64,000 nt of DNA from Balaenoptera acutorostrata (taxonomy: Eukaryota > Chordata > Mammalia > Artiodactyla > Balaenopteridae), in assembly GCF_949987535.1 (NCBI RefSeq), contig NC_080081.1, positions 50,247,153 to 50,311,152 of the forward strand, written 5' to 3'. Of this stretch, positions 1 to 11,953 are shown piece after piece; the first letter of the stretch is position 1, and each line of letters begins with the position of its first letter. A program made the position numbers and the translations under genes. The notes below the pieces were generated by a model. The model searched no databases. It had not been told where the DNA came from and worked only from the letters and a program-made list of their open reading frames with translations.

Positions 1-2012
1 AAAAGCTGTTGACAATATTCAGCACCCATTTATAATAAAAACCCTCCAGAAAGTAGGCACAGAGGGACCCTACCTCACCATAATAAAGGCCATATATGAC
101 AAGCCCGCAGCTAACCTCATTCTCAGTGGTGAAATCCTGAAAACATTTCCTCTAAGATCAGGAACAAGACAAGGTTGTCCACTCTCGCCATTAGTATTCA
201 ACATAGTTTTGGAAGTTTTAGCCGCAGCAATCAGAGAATAAAAAAAAAAAAAAATGAAAGGAATCCAAATTGGAAAAGAACAGGGAAAGCTGTCACTGTC
301 TGCAGATGACATGATAGTATACATAGAGAATCCTAAAGATGCTACCAGAAAACTACTATAGCTAATCAATCAATTTGGTAAAGTAGCAGGTTACAAAAGT
401 AATGCACAGAAGTGTCTTGCATTCCTATACACTAAGGATGAAAAATCTGAAAGAGAAATTAAGGAAACACTCCCATTTACCATTACAACAAAAATAATAA
501 AATACCTAGGAATAAACCTACCTAAGGAGACAGAAGACTTGCATGCAGAAAACTATAAGACACTGATGAAAGAAATTAAAGATGATACAAAAAGACGAAG
601 AGATATACCATTTTCTTGGTTTGGAAGAATCAACATTGTGAAAATGAGTATACTACCCAAAGCAATCTACAGATTCAATGCAATCCTTGTCAAACTACCA
701 ATGGCATTTTTCACAAAACTAGAACAAAAAAATTCACAGTATGTATGCAAACACAAAAAACCTCAAATAGCCAAAGCAATCTTGAGAAAGAAAAATAGAG
801 GTGGAGTAATCAGGCTCCCTGACTTCAGACTATACTACAAAGCTACAGTAATCAAGACAATATGGTCCTGGCTCAAAAACAGAAATATACATCAATGGAA
901 CAGGATAGAAAGCCCAAAGATAACCACACACATATGGTCACCTTATTTGTGAAGAAGGAGGCAAGAGTATACAATGGAGAAGACAGCCTCTTCAATAAGT
1001 GGTGCTGGGAAAACTGGACAGCTACAGGTAAAAGAATGAAATTAGAACACTCCATAACACTATACACAAAAATAAACTCCAAATGAATTAAAGACCTAAA
1101 TGTAAGGCCAGACAGTATAAAACTCTTAGAGGAAAACATAGGCAGAACACTCTATGACATAAATCACAGGATGAACCTTTTTGACCCACCTCCTAGAGAA
1201 ATGGAAATTAATACAAAAATAAACAAATAGGACCTAATGAAACTTAAAAGCTTTTGCACAGCAAAGGAATCCATAAACAAGACGAAAAGACAACCCTCCT
1301 AATGGGAGAAAATATTTGCAAACGAAGCAACTGACAAAGGTTTAATCTCCAAAATTTACAAGCAGCTCATGCAGCTCAATAACAAAAAAACAAACAACCC
1401 AATCCAAAAATAGGCAGAAGACCTAAATAGACATTTCTCCAAAGAAGATATACAGATTGCCAACAAACACATGAAAGGATGCTCAACATCACTAATCATT
1501 AGAGAAATGCAAATCAAAACTACAATGAGGTATCACCTCACACCATTCAGAATGGCTATCATCAAAAAATCTACAAACAGTAAATGCTGGAGAGGGTGTG
1601 GAGAAAAGGGAACCCTCTTGCACTGTTGGTGAGAATGTAAATTGATACAGCCACTATGGAGAACAGTACGGAGGTTCTTAAAAAACTAAAAGTAGAACTA
1701 CCATACGACCCAGCAATCCCACTACTGGGCATATACCCTGTGAAAACCAGAATTCAAAAAGAGTCGTATACCACAATGTTCATTGCAACTCTATTTACCA
1801 TAGCCAGGACATGGAATCAACCTAATTGTCCATCGACAGATGAATGTATAAAGAAGTTGTGGCACATATATTCAATGGAATTTACTCAGCCATAAAAAGA
1901 AATGAAATTGAGTTATTTGTAGTGAGGTGGATGGACCTAGAGACTGTTATACAGAGTGAAGTAAGTCAGAAAGAGAAAAACAAATACCATAGGTTAACAC
2001 ATATATATAGAA

Positions 2013-2048
<36 letters not shown>

Positions 2049-2430
2049 TCTGAAGAACCTAGGGGCAGGACAGGAATAAAGGTGCAGATGTAGGAAATGG
2101 ACTTGAGGACACAGGGAGGGGGAAGGGTAAGCTGGGACGAAGTGAGAGAGTGGCTTGTACATATATACACTACCAAATGTAAAATAGATAGCTAGTGGGA
2201 AGCAGCTGCATAGCACAGGGAGATCAGCTTGGTGCTTTGTGACCACCTAGACGGTGGAATAAGGAAGATGGGAGCGAGACACAAGAGGGAGGAGATATGG
2301 GGATATATGTATATGTATATCTGATTCACTTTGTTATAAAGCAGACACTAACACACCATTGTAAAGCAATTATGTTCCAATAAAGTCGTTAAAACAATAA
2401 AATTAAAATTAAAATTAGAATTAAATATAA
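1..2430 (+). mobile_element. L1 LINE, 3' part of ORF2 plus 3' UTR, decayed
   Basis: The left edge cuts into the reverse transcriptase domain of an L1 ORF2; the first bases encode the segment just before IQHPF. Reading on, the RT signature that is normally FADD reads SADD here (about 295-315), so the two aspartates remain but the phenylalanine is lost. The ORF2 frame is broken by stops and indels, for example an A-run insertion near 240-254 and in-frame stops in the C-terminal half. The zinc-finger-like CWRGCG...LLHC region at about 1585-1640 is still recognisable. ORF2 would end at TAA 2015-2017, followed at once by an A-run to 2046, then a G-rich 3' UTR and an AATAAA-type end with an A/T-rich tail to about 2430. 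The 5' end lies outside the window, so a target-site duplication cannot be tested. This is an old, dead copy. Confidence 0.93.
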
Positions 2431-5029
2431 AAGAAAACTAATCATACGTAGAATATTGACCACTTAAGGAATTATGACACCCCTATTCCTGGAATCACAC
2501 ACAAATACACAGGAAAGAAAAAACTACTGCTTTATTGGAAGCTCCAACAATGAGTACAATGGTTGCCGTTCCTTGTGTTCTGCCTTCTTGCCTATATCAG
2601 ATTGATCGAAAGGGAAGAGTTCGGATTTGCCTAATTTGTTGGCATGCCATAGCATCCTATTAAAGGTGAAAAATTCAGTAAATTCAATATTTTGTTTCTG
2701 ATTTCTTTTTTAACCTTTTGTTTCTTATTTCATTGACCAGTTTTTTGATTCAATGATTTAATCAAATAAAAATGAAAGGTGCTGCTCTTATAGCTAGTAT
2801 CCTAGCAAGTAAAACTGGAAATTGGCAAAAAATGCCAACATAAATTTTTGCGTGATTTTCATTGAGTTGGTAACATATGTTGCTATGCCATTGTATCCCT
2901 TATTTCATTGGTGGTTGTTCTCCACTTATTCTTGCAAGACCCTAACCTTCTGTCAAACCTGCATATGATTTCTGGGATTTAACAGAGGTTTAAATTTGCT
3001 CATAAGAAAGTACACTCACTTCTTACCTGTTCACACATGTTCTCTCTGTTTAATACAAGTGCAACCTCATGGTTCCAGGTTTGTTTAGTTATTGTGATGA
3101 AGAAGCTGAAACATTTTCTTTCTTTATATTGTCTTCATTTAGCGGATTGTGAAAGCTATCCTGGCTTCTTCTCCAGCATTTTAGAATTCCAGTGATAATT
3201 GCTTTCTCCGATCTTACTGATGGACCTCTGGGCTCAGAGAGAAGTTTGAGTGTTAGGTATGTCATGTTGTATTTAGAATCACTCTTTTTTCATGAGAGTA
3301 TTTCTGTTATTCTGCTAACTTTTCTCCCTTACCTCTTTCTCTTAGGAAGACTTTTTTTTTTTCTAGGGAAGAGAAACGCAAAAGTCCTTCTGGTTGGATT
3401 ATTCCATAAATCCTCGAGACATGAGTAAGCACTTTGGCTTTGCTTTGGTGGACACAGTTGTAATTGTCTACTACATATAGCTGAGGTGTTAGATTTCTTA
3501 AATAAAGATGATGAGCATGCTTTCAAATAAATATATGGCAATTTATCCCTCTTCACATATATACTCTTTCCACTGGAAATGTAGTCTCCCTAGTGAGTGT
3601 AACCAGAACTGACTGGCTTTATTATGTTTTTTTTTTTTTTTTTTTTTGTTATCATCTCTTATTCTACCTGCATTTAGTTTATCTCACTTATATATATATT
3701 TAATTTATTTTCTCTGGTAGCATTGTATATAATTTGTAAACATTATGAATATAATCCTAGCAAATAAAAAAAAAAAGAATGACTAAACATGTTTCCTTAA
3801 CGAAATTCAATGTCACATAATAGCTCAATTTACCTACAGATAATATGTTAATAACAAGTAGACATATAGTTAAAATATGAGAATATTATTGCTTGGAATT
3901 TAAGCTTCAGTATATAAACATCTCTCACGATATGATTAAATTTTACCAGCAGTATGTTGGTAAATGTTTAATAACTAGTTTTCAGTGGAAAAAAAAGCCC
4001 TGATTTATAACATTTGCCAATTTTCATGGTGTAAATACTCTCACAGTGACTGATTTTAAGCTACAAAAATTATGTACCTGAACATGTGGTTGCGAGGAAA
4101 TGTAGAAAATCAGCTCTGTCTCACTAGCTGCTACAAGCTAGTATAAGCCTTCTACAAAGCACTATTATTTGTTTTTATGTATCTTACAATAAGTACTTGA
4201 AAAGTTTCTATTTCTAAGCTAATATATTTTAAATTTTGAACTAAAATTCAGTATATTTTAAGCGCTAGTGTTATATAATAGCCTTAAAATGTCAATTACT
4301 AGTAGCTTGCAGCTGCAGATAATAAGAATCATGTATCTTGGACATCAAAGATATTTCTGTAATAAGCAAAAATAATGGGACAAAAGTCTGTAAGAACCAT
4401 AATGCATATGATGATGGAAAGACATGGGTAGGGGTATTCCTTAGGAAATGTTTCCTTAACAGATTTAAGAATGGTCTAGATAAAAAATTACATTGCTTAG
4501 AAAAGAATTTAATATTGAACTCAGTTCATTTTACAGGAGAAAAAAAATTCAACTATGTTTACTAAAATCTTTAAAACTTCATTGTTCATAAAATCCTGGC
4601 TTTGACTTTTGCAAAACATATATATTTCAATTTTGTGATTCAAGTTCAGTCTTTCAAATATTTCTGTCAGAAAGTCTATAATACATGAGATAAAGCAATA
4701 AACTAGAAACTTTGATTTCATATCCCTCTCACACTAACTTCCTTCAGTATGTCTATTGTATGGTAAGATATAATTGTATAGAACTTAAGATATCAAAGAA
4801 AACATTCCCAAAATAATACTGATTCATGAGAAGGTCATAGCCTCTCAGGATTAGAAAAGGTCAAAAATTTATTATATCTATTCACTTCATATTTAAATAA
4901 ACTCAACAAAAACATTTCTAGTTTAGAACACCAGCGTTGACTGGCAACTCTTGTTCTACCTTTGAACAGTTCTGAATTTCATAAATGTCCCCACATATTG
5001 TCTTCTTTTTGTTCTTAGGTTTAGCCAAT

Positions 5030-5300
5030 AGAACAACATAAAACAGTGTCCTTAGTCTAAGTCCTTCAAGTACTGAGAATAGCTTAATATTATTTAGTCT
5101 TTTCTCACCTATGTAAATCCATTTTCATCAACCATTAGTAACAAAAGTTAATTTTGTATTCTTTTAATATCCTGATTAATTTTTTTCTGAGTGCTTTCCA
5201 ATTTTTTATATTATTTTTAATGTTTTCTAGAACTGAACATAAATTTCCAGATGTGGTAGTGCCACTGATGATTAGAAAAGGACTTATATCTTATTTATTA
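5030..5300. mobile_element. Ancient CR1/L3-type LINE relic
   Basis: The stretch with a run of short pyrimidine words followed by 'agaactgaacataaatttcc' and 'agatgtggtagtgcc' (about 5228-5265) resembles the mammalian CR1/L3 LINE 3' region, where 'cagaactgaacacaatactccagatgtggtctgacc' is characteristic. It is strongly diverged and has no open frame. The boundaries are approximate. The family assignment is by recognition only. Confidence 0.45.
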
Positions 5301-7892
5301 TAGACAACTTCTAGCAATTCTGCTCAAGAAAACTATTAGTCTGCTAAGTGTATTTTAAGCACTCATCACGCAAATATACCCCCACACACACACACACACT
5401 ACCCTCCACACAAAAAAGTTTATATTCACATTTTTTTCTAAGAAAGATTGCACACCACACTCTTTTTTCTTTCAATTGGGACTTTATAACAATGAAAATG
5501 GCTGTGTAATCAAACCAAAAACATAGTTGAAGCTAGGTACAGCAAAATATAAAGAACAAGAATGGAGTGTTCTTTTGCCTAAATCCCTCTGTCTTTTCAA
5601 TAATACTCTCTCAAATATGAATATTTCAAGATCCTTCCCAAAGAAGGCCAAAGACATTTTAAATGATCACAGCTATACCCGTGATTTCTTTTATGCAAGA
5701 AAGTAAGCAAATTGATAAGTTCACCTCTATTCTAGCTGGTAATTTTATCACTTGCTGCTTTAGATACATGAAACTATTTTTGAATGACTGAGATTTAGCA
5801 GAGATTATAAAACAGACCTACACAAAATACTGATCATCCATGTTATAGGATACAAATATCATATTTCAAAAGATCAAAACAATGTCATCATCCTCTTTTC
5901 CTCTTTTTCCCTGCTTTGGCTCTGCTCCTGAGGGGTCAGATACATGATGTATGATGAAAGGGGTAGGGTCTTACTTCTCTCTCTCTCCAGCATTTCTCCC
6001 TTGGGATTCTTTCCTCTACTCTACTATTACACCCTTGCTTTATGTATTTCTTTATTCTATTTTCTATTTATCCATGAATATCTAGTTTCTATATATCTAG
6101 CTTCAACACTATTTGAGCCAGACAGGATACCATAATATTTCCCTTATGTGTGGGTGTGTGTATAAGGAGAATTGGCTGACAAATGTCTCCTTAATAAGGT
6201 TATGTGGCAGATAATTAAAGAACTTTTGAAGATAATGATCAGAAAATTCCTATGTTCTTTTTTCTACATGAGGTTTCCTGTGTAATACATGGAAAATATT
6301 AAGTGTGAGTTTTCCGCTAGCTAAATTAAATACATGTGTGAAACCCATATTGGAGGATTTGTTAATTGTTGCTAAAAGATCTTGAATTTCCAATACAAAT
6401 TCCAGTGCGTTGATTACATTATGAATCCAGGATTCCCTGACTAAAAAGTGACCACATGTCACTGACCATTGCTTGTACCTAAGAGAAAGAGATCATGGAT
6501 CAAATCATTATCATATTCCACACTTTCTGGAAATGTTAGCTTACTCTTCCTGCCAGTTTTTAGCCACAATTTCATTTAAATATTTCTGTGCAATTTACAC
6601 CATAAATTAAATCATACAAAAGGTGACAGCAGTATTATTTCATATCTTGATGCCATGTACAGATGATCTATGTGAAGATGAGAGTAAAGATCAGGATATA
6701 TTTTGATAAGTGTTTCTGATACAATTAATGGTGCCAATTTTTTTTTTAGCGGTACATTTTTTTTTTTTTTTTTAGATTTAAAAACTTTTAATTCTAGATT
6801 TTTTTCCTTCATATTCTGTTGCTCTATTGCAGTCATCGTCGGCCAGTTCTCTGCACTGACCCTGGATAGATATCCTTTGAAAACTGGGGGGTCAAAGGAG
6901 AGGGTTAAAAACTAGAATTTCAAACAGACTTCAGAGAAATGGTGTGCTTCTAATCAGTGTTGAATAGCACTCCTGCATGTCTCCTGGCCCTTTACAATAG
7001 TATTCATTTGACTTTTGATGTACTTTTTTTCTGTCTTCTCTACTTCCCTCTTTACTGCCATCTGCCATGTTGGTTATAAGTGTATGTTTCAATCAATCTG
7101 TTTCTTTTCTACATTCCTGGTGCTGACATTTCTCACTGTGATCCATGCTGACCTTCCTACTGCCTGTATATCTTCTGCCACAGGACCCTTATTTCTCATA
7201 TAAAGACAAGCCATCCATTTGTTCTGATTCAACCCAAAGGAAGATTCTTGGGAATGATTACAGAAACCAGTGGGAAAAATATGTGAGCATGGCTTATGGT
7301 TGTGTTCCACAGCCATAATAGTTGTCTTGCAAATATTTTGACTTTGCTTATGTTTTAAAATCTTTACAAAAATGTTAGGATGAATTAAAAGCAAGAGGGA
7401 GGAAGTGAGATCATTAGGATGACTCCTATATGATAGTATTCTTACTTCAACTGCAGATTATTTTGTATGTAAAAATTCAACAATGGTCATTGAAATAATA
7501 CCTAGAATTTCAGTTCACTGTTTAACCGTACATTGATGTTTTGGGACTTTATCCACAGTTTAAAATACATGAGCCTAAAACAGCCTTTGGCCAGAAAAAA
7601 TAATGAAGTGTGAAAAATTGCATTTGTAAACTGAAAAAAAAGTGAGGTAGTCTTCCTTCTTTACTTGCAGGGGAGCACTGGTAAAAATGTGTACTGAGAT
7701 TTACCCTCTTATATTGTTTTTCCAGCATGATCTTTTAGCCATGATCTTTCAATTGTATAATGTGGTAATTTTTACTAAGGTAATTCAACTATTAGAATGT
7801 GCAATCTGGGGGCGTATTTGTTTTTCTTTCAACAGTTTAAACAACTATGTAGGCAATGGTATTACCTTTACCGTCTCCTCACTAGTTTGAAA

Positions 7893-7918
7893 CCTAAACA
7901 AACAAACAAACAAACAAA
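7893..7918. repeat. (AAAC)n microsatellite
   Basis: About six tandem AAAC units with few interruptions, followed by an A-rich stretch. No adjacent SINE or LINE body is obvious. Confidence 0.85.
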
Positions 7919-9135
7919 GAAAAAAGCAGAATTTTTATGCCACAATGGTAAGGTGTGGTAAAGAAACCAATGTAGAAAGCTGAATGAGTTCTCACATGTG
8001 CCAAAATATAATATTCTTTGAGCCAATGCAACTCAAGCAGACCATAATAACCTGTTGGGGTTAGAAAAGTTCATGCCAAAAATGGATGATTTCCCTAGAG
8101 CCAATCAAAATGATGGAAACATTGGTGCAGAATCACAGCTGAGCAGGTTTAGTCCTCTCTTCACTAGCTACAGATGGCATGTAATTTAGGAATGCCCATT
8201 TGGTGAAATTTACCAGTTCCTCTAGAGATCACACATATGGGTTTGCATTTAAAAAGAAATTGCACCACGAATAGCTTTTTAAACAACAGATGTAAGTATT
8301 GACAGTAAAAGGATGTCCAAAAAGCAAAGTATGTCCACATAAGAGAAAAAAAAGAGCGTATGTTATACTTTGTCGCACTGTAAGTGGCCTTTTAACTTTA
8401 TAAAAAAGACAGAAAATAATTATGAAATCAATGCATACAATGTTTGCCAAGGCATGAATTAGATATGAGATTCTGTCTTCACACTATGTTACTTTCTGGT
8501 ATTTTACTCCTTGTTTTCCCACCTTTGTATATTACAGCCATACTCTTAAATCCCCAGAGAATACAGAAGTACCTTAAGAGGAGTTTTGAGATCTGTGAGA
8601 ATCTGTGCTTCTCACAGCGCTGTTGTTTGTAGTTGTTGTTTGTTTGTTTCTTACAAGGAATTCATAATGAATCTGTGAAAACCCCAACATCATTTAAAAA
8701 TTGAATGCACGTGTGTAAGCGTACACAAAGGGAGATATTTGTTTTTGCAGATGTGTGCACTAGTTAGTAAAGGATGTTGTTACAAGTTGTGAGATTTCCA
8801 ATTGCCTGTCCTTTATTGCTTCCTTTAAAGAAGGAAATTAATTGTGTGAAATTGCCTTGCTGGTAAAGTGATACCAGATTGCAATGCCAGCATTGACCTA
8901 ATCTAGAAGTAAAACAGGCAATCACATCCTCAGTGAACACTCATAGAAATATTTGATTTCAGGAGTGTGCAAGACCAAAGTTTCCCTGGAGAAACATGCA
9001 CATAATTTCCATTCTTTTATTCAAAGGTAGTTCTGTTGTGGATTTCTCCCGCACAGTGTAAGCCTTCTTTATTTTTATTGAAGGATAATGCTTTGCACCT
9101 CACAGTACAGTCCCATATGCAAGGAAACTACAATT

Positions 9136-9151
9136 AAAAGTTTAGGTATGG
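9136..9151. repeat. Left target-site duplication of L1 copy 2
   Basis: The 16-bp sequence AAAAGTTTAGGTATGG lies directly before the L1 and is repeated without mismatch at 11938-11953, directly after its A-tail. The A-rich start of the duplication fits the L1 endonuclease target preference (TT/AAAA on the cleaved strand). Confidence 0.93.
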
Positions 9152-11549
9152 CTTCACAGGTGAATTCTATCAAACATTTAGAGAAGAGCTAACACCTATC
9201 CTTCTCAAACTCTTCCAAAATATTGCAGAGGGAGGAACACTCCCAAACTCATTCTACGAGGCCACCATCACCCTGATACCAAAACCAGACAAAGATGTCA
9301 CAAAGAAAGAAAACTACAGGCCAATATCACTGATGAACATAGATGCAAAAATCCTCAACAAAATACTAGCAAACAGAATCCAACAGCACATTAAAAGGAT
9401 CATACACCATGATCAAGTGGGGTTTATCCCAGGAATGCAAGCATTCTTCAATATACGCAAATCAATCAGTGTGATACACCATATTAACAAATTGAAGGAG
9501 AAAAACCATATGATCATCTCAATAGATGCAGAGAAAGCTTTCGACAAAATTCAACACCCATTTATGATAAAAGCCCTGCAGAAAGTAGGCATAGAGGGAA
9601 CTTTCCTCAACATAATAAAGGCCATATATGACAAACCCACAGCCAACATTGTCCTCAATGGTGAAAAACTGAAACCATTTCCACTAAGATCAGGAACAAG
9701 ACAAGGTTGCCCACTCTCACCACTATTATTCAACATAGTTCTGGAAGTCCTAGCCACAGCAATCAGAGAAGACAAAGAAATAAAAGGAATCCAAATCGGA
9801 AAAGAAGAAGTAAAGCTGTCACTATTTGCAGATGACATGATACTATACATAGAGAATCCTAAAGATGCCACCAGAAAACTCCTAGAGCTAATCAATGAAT
9901 TTGGTAAAGTAGCAGGATACAAAATTAATGCACAGAAATCTCTTGCATTTCTATACACTAATGACGAAAAATCTGAAAGTGAAATTAAGAAAACACTCCC
10001 ATTTACCATTGCAACAAAAAGAATAAAATATCTAGGAATAAACCTACCTAAGGAGACAAAAGACCTGTATGCAGAAAATTATAAGACACTGATGAAAGAA
10101 ATTAAAGATGATACAAATAGATGGAGAGATATACCATGTTCCTGGATTGGAAGAATCAACATTGTGAAAATGACTCTACTACCCAAAGCAATCTACAGAT
10201 TCAATGCAATCCCTATCAAACTACCACTGGCATTTTTCACAGAACTAGAACAAAAAATTTCACAATTTGTATGGAAACACAAAAGACCCCGAATAGCCAA
10301 AGCCATCTTGAGAACGAAAAATGGAGCTGGGGGAATCAGGCTCCCTGACTTCAGACTATATTACAAAGCTTCAGTAATCAAGACAGTTTGGTACTGGCAC
10401 AAAAACAGAAATATAGATCAATGGAACAGGATAGAAAGCCCAGAGATAAACCCACACACATATGGTCAACTTATCTTTGATAAAGGAGGTAAGCATATAC
10501 AGTGGAGAAAAGACAGCCTCTTCAATAAGTGGTGCTGGGAAAATTGGACAGGAACATGTAAAAGTATGAAATTAGAACACTCCCTGACACCATGCTCAAA
10601 AATAAACTCAAAATGGATTAAAGACCTAAGTGTAAGGGCAGACACTATCAAACTCTTAGAGGAAAACATAGGCAGAACACTCTATGACATACATCACAGC
10701 AAGATTCTTTTTGACCCAGCTCCCAGAGAAATGGAAATAAGAACACAAATAAACAAATGGGACCTAATGAAACTTAAAAGCTTTTGCACAGCAAAGGAAA
10801 CCATAAACAAGACCAAAAGACAACCCTCAGAATGGGAGAAAATATTTGCAAATGAAGCAACTGACAAAGGATTAATCTCCAAGATTTACAAGCAGCTCAT
10901 GCAGCTCAATAACAAAAAAACGAACAACCCAATCCAAAAATGGGCAGAAGATCTAAATAGACATTTCTCCAAAGAAGATATACAGATGGCCTACAGACAC
11001 ATGAAAGAATGCTCAACATCATTAATCATTAGAGAAATGCAAATCAAAACTACAATGAGATATCATCTCACACCCGTCAGAATGGCCGTCATCAAAAAAT
11101 CTAGAAACAATAAATGCTGGAGAGGGTGTGGAGGAAAGGGAACACTCTTGCACTGTTGGTGGGAATGTAAATTGATACAGCCACTATGGAGAACAGTATG
11201 GAGGTTCCTTAAAAAACTACAAATAGAACTACCATATGACCCAGCAATCCCACTACTGGGCATATACCCTGAGAAAACCATAGGTCAAAAAGAGTCATGT
11301 ACCAAAATGTTCATTGCAGCTCTATTTACAATAGCCAGGACATGGAAGCAACCTAAATGTCCATCGACAGATGAATGGATGAAGAAGATGTGGCACATAT
11401 ATACAATGGAATATTACTCAGCCATAAAAAGAAATGAAATGGAGGTATTTGTAATGAGGTGGATGGAGTTAGAGTCTGTCATACAGAGTGAAGTAAGTCA
11501 GAAAGAGAAAAACAAATACAGTATGCTAACACATATATACGGAATCTAA
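9150..11549 (+). pseudogene. L1 ORF2p C-terminal fragment, frame open (~799 aa)
   Basis: One open frame of about 799 codons, against about 1,275 for a full mammalian ORF2p, ends with HIYGI at TAA 11547-11549. Counting from the internal methionine at 9333, it has the RT block [11 protein letters not shown] at about residue 62, [11 protein letters not shown] at about 120, and the catalytic FADD at 165-168. Near the C-terminus is the cysteine-rich motif CWRGCG...LLHCWWEC (C-x3-C-x7-HC-x3-C), known to matter for ORF2p RNA binding. The upstream open part (9150-9332) lacks its own start because the insertion is 5'-truncated. I class it as a dead remnant despite the intact frame, since no L1 promoter or endonuclease domain remains. 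Confidence 0.93.
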
Positions 11550-11937
11550 GGGAAAAAAAAAAAAAAAAAAAAAGGCCATGAAGAACCTAGTGGCAAGACG
11601 GGAATAAAGACACAGACCTACTAGAGAATGGACTTGAGGATATGGGGAGGGGGTGGGGTGAGATGTGACAGGGTAAGAGAGTGTCATGGACATATATACA
11701 CTACCAAATGTAAAATAGATAACTAGTGGGAAGCAGCCGCACAGCACAGGGAGATCAGCTCGGTGCTTTGTGACCACCTAGAGGGGTGGGATGGGGAGGG
11801 TGGGAGGGAGGGAGATGCAAGAGGGGAGAGAAATGGGAACATATTGTATATGTATAACTGATTCACTTTGTTATAAAGCAGAAGCTAACACACTATTGTA
11901 AGGCAATTAAACTTCAATAAAGATGTTAAAAAAAAAA
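9152..11937 (+). mobile_element. Young 5'-truncated L1 LINE
   Basis: This L1 insertion of about 2.8 kb begins inside ORF2, just before the reverse transcriptase core (translation GFTGEFYQ), and runs through the ORF2 stop, the whole 3' UTR and an AATAAA-containing end with a poly-A tail. A perfect 16-bp target-site duplication flanks it (9136-9151 and 11938-11953), so both ends are defined. ORF2 is uninterrupted, unlike the three other copies in this window. It lacks the 5' UTR, ORF1, the endonuclease domain and the first part of RT, so it cannot mobilise itself. Intact coding sequence and identical duplications indicate recent insertion. Confidence 0.96.
11550..11937 (+). other. L1 3' UTR with internal A-tract, G-rich tract and poly-A signal
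   Basis: Immediately after the ORF2 stop there is a run of about 22 A (11552-11573). Further on is a G-rich stretch at about 11770-11828 with several runs of three or four G, the polypurine tract typical of mammalian L1 3' UTRs and able in principle to fold as a G-quadruplex. The element ends with AATAAA near 11916-11921 and an A-tail. Confidence 0.8.
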
Positions 11938-11953
11938 AAAAGTTTAGGTATGG

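Larger units (their letters stand above)
2431..9135. other. Non-coding AT-rich interval, no gene seen
   Basis: No open frame here has a recognisable protein family or plausible exon structure. The frames of 60-100 residues are low-complexity or hydrophobic translations of AT-rich DNA. The interval holds T-runs (3630-3648, 6759-6773), a short CA run at 5385-5400, an AAAC run at 7893-7918 and a probable CR1/L3 relic listed separately. Otherwise it appears to be single-copy sequence. Confidence 0.6.
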
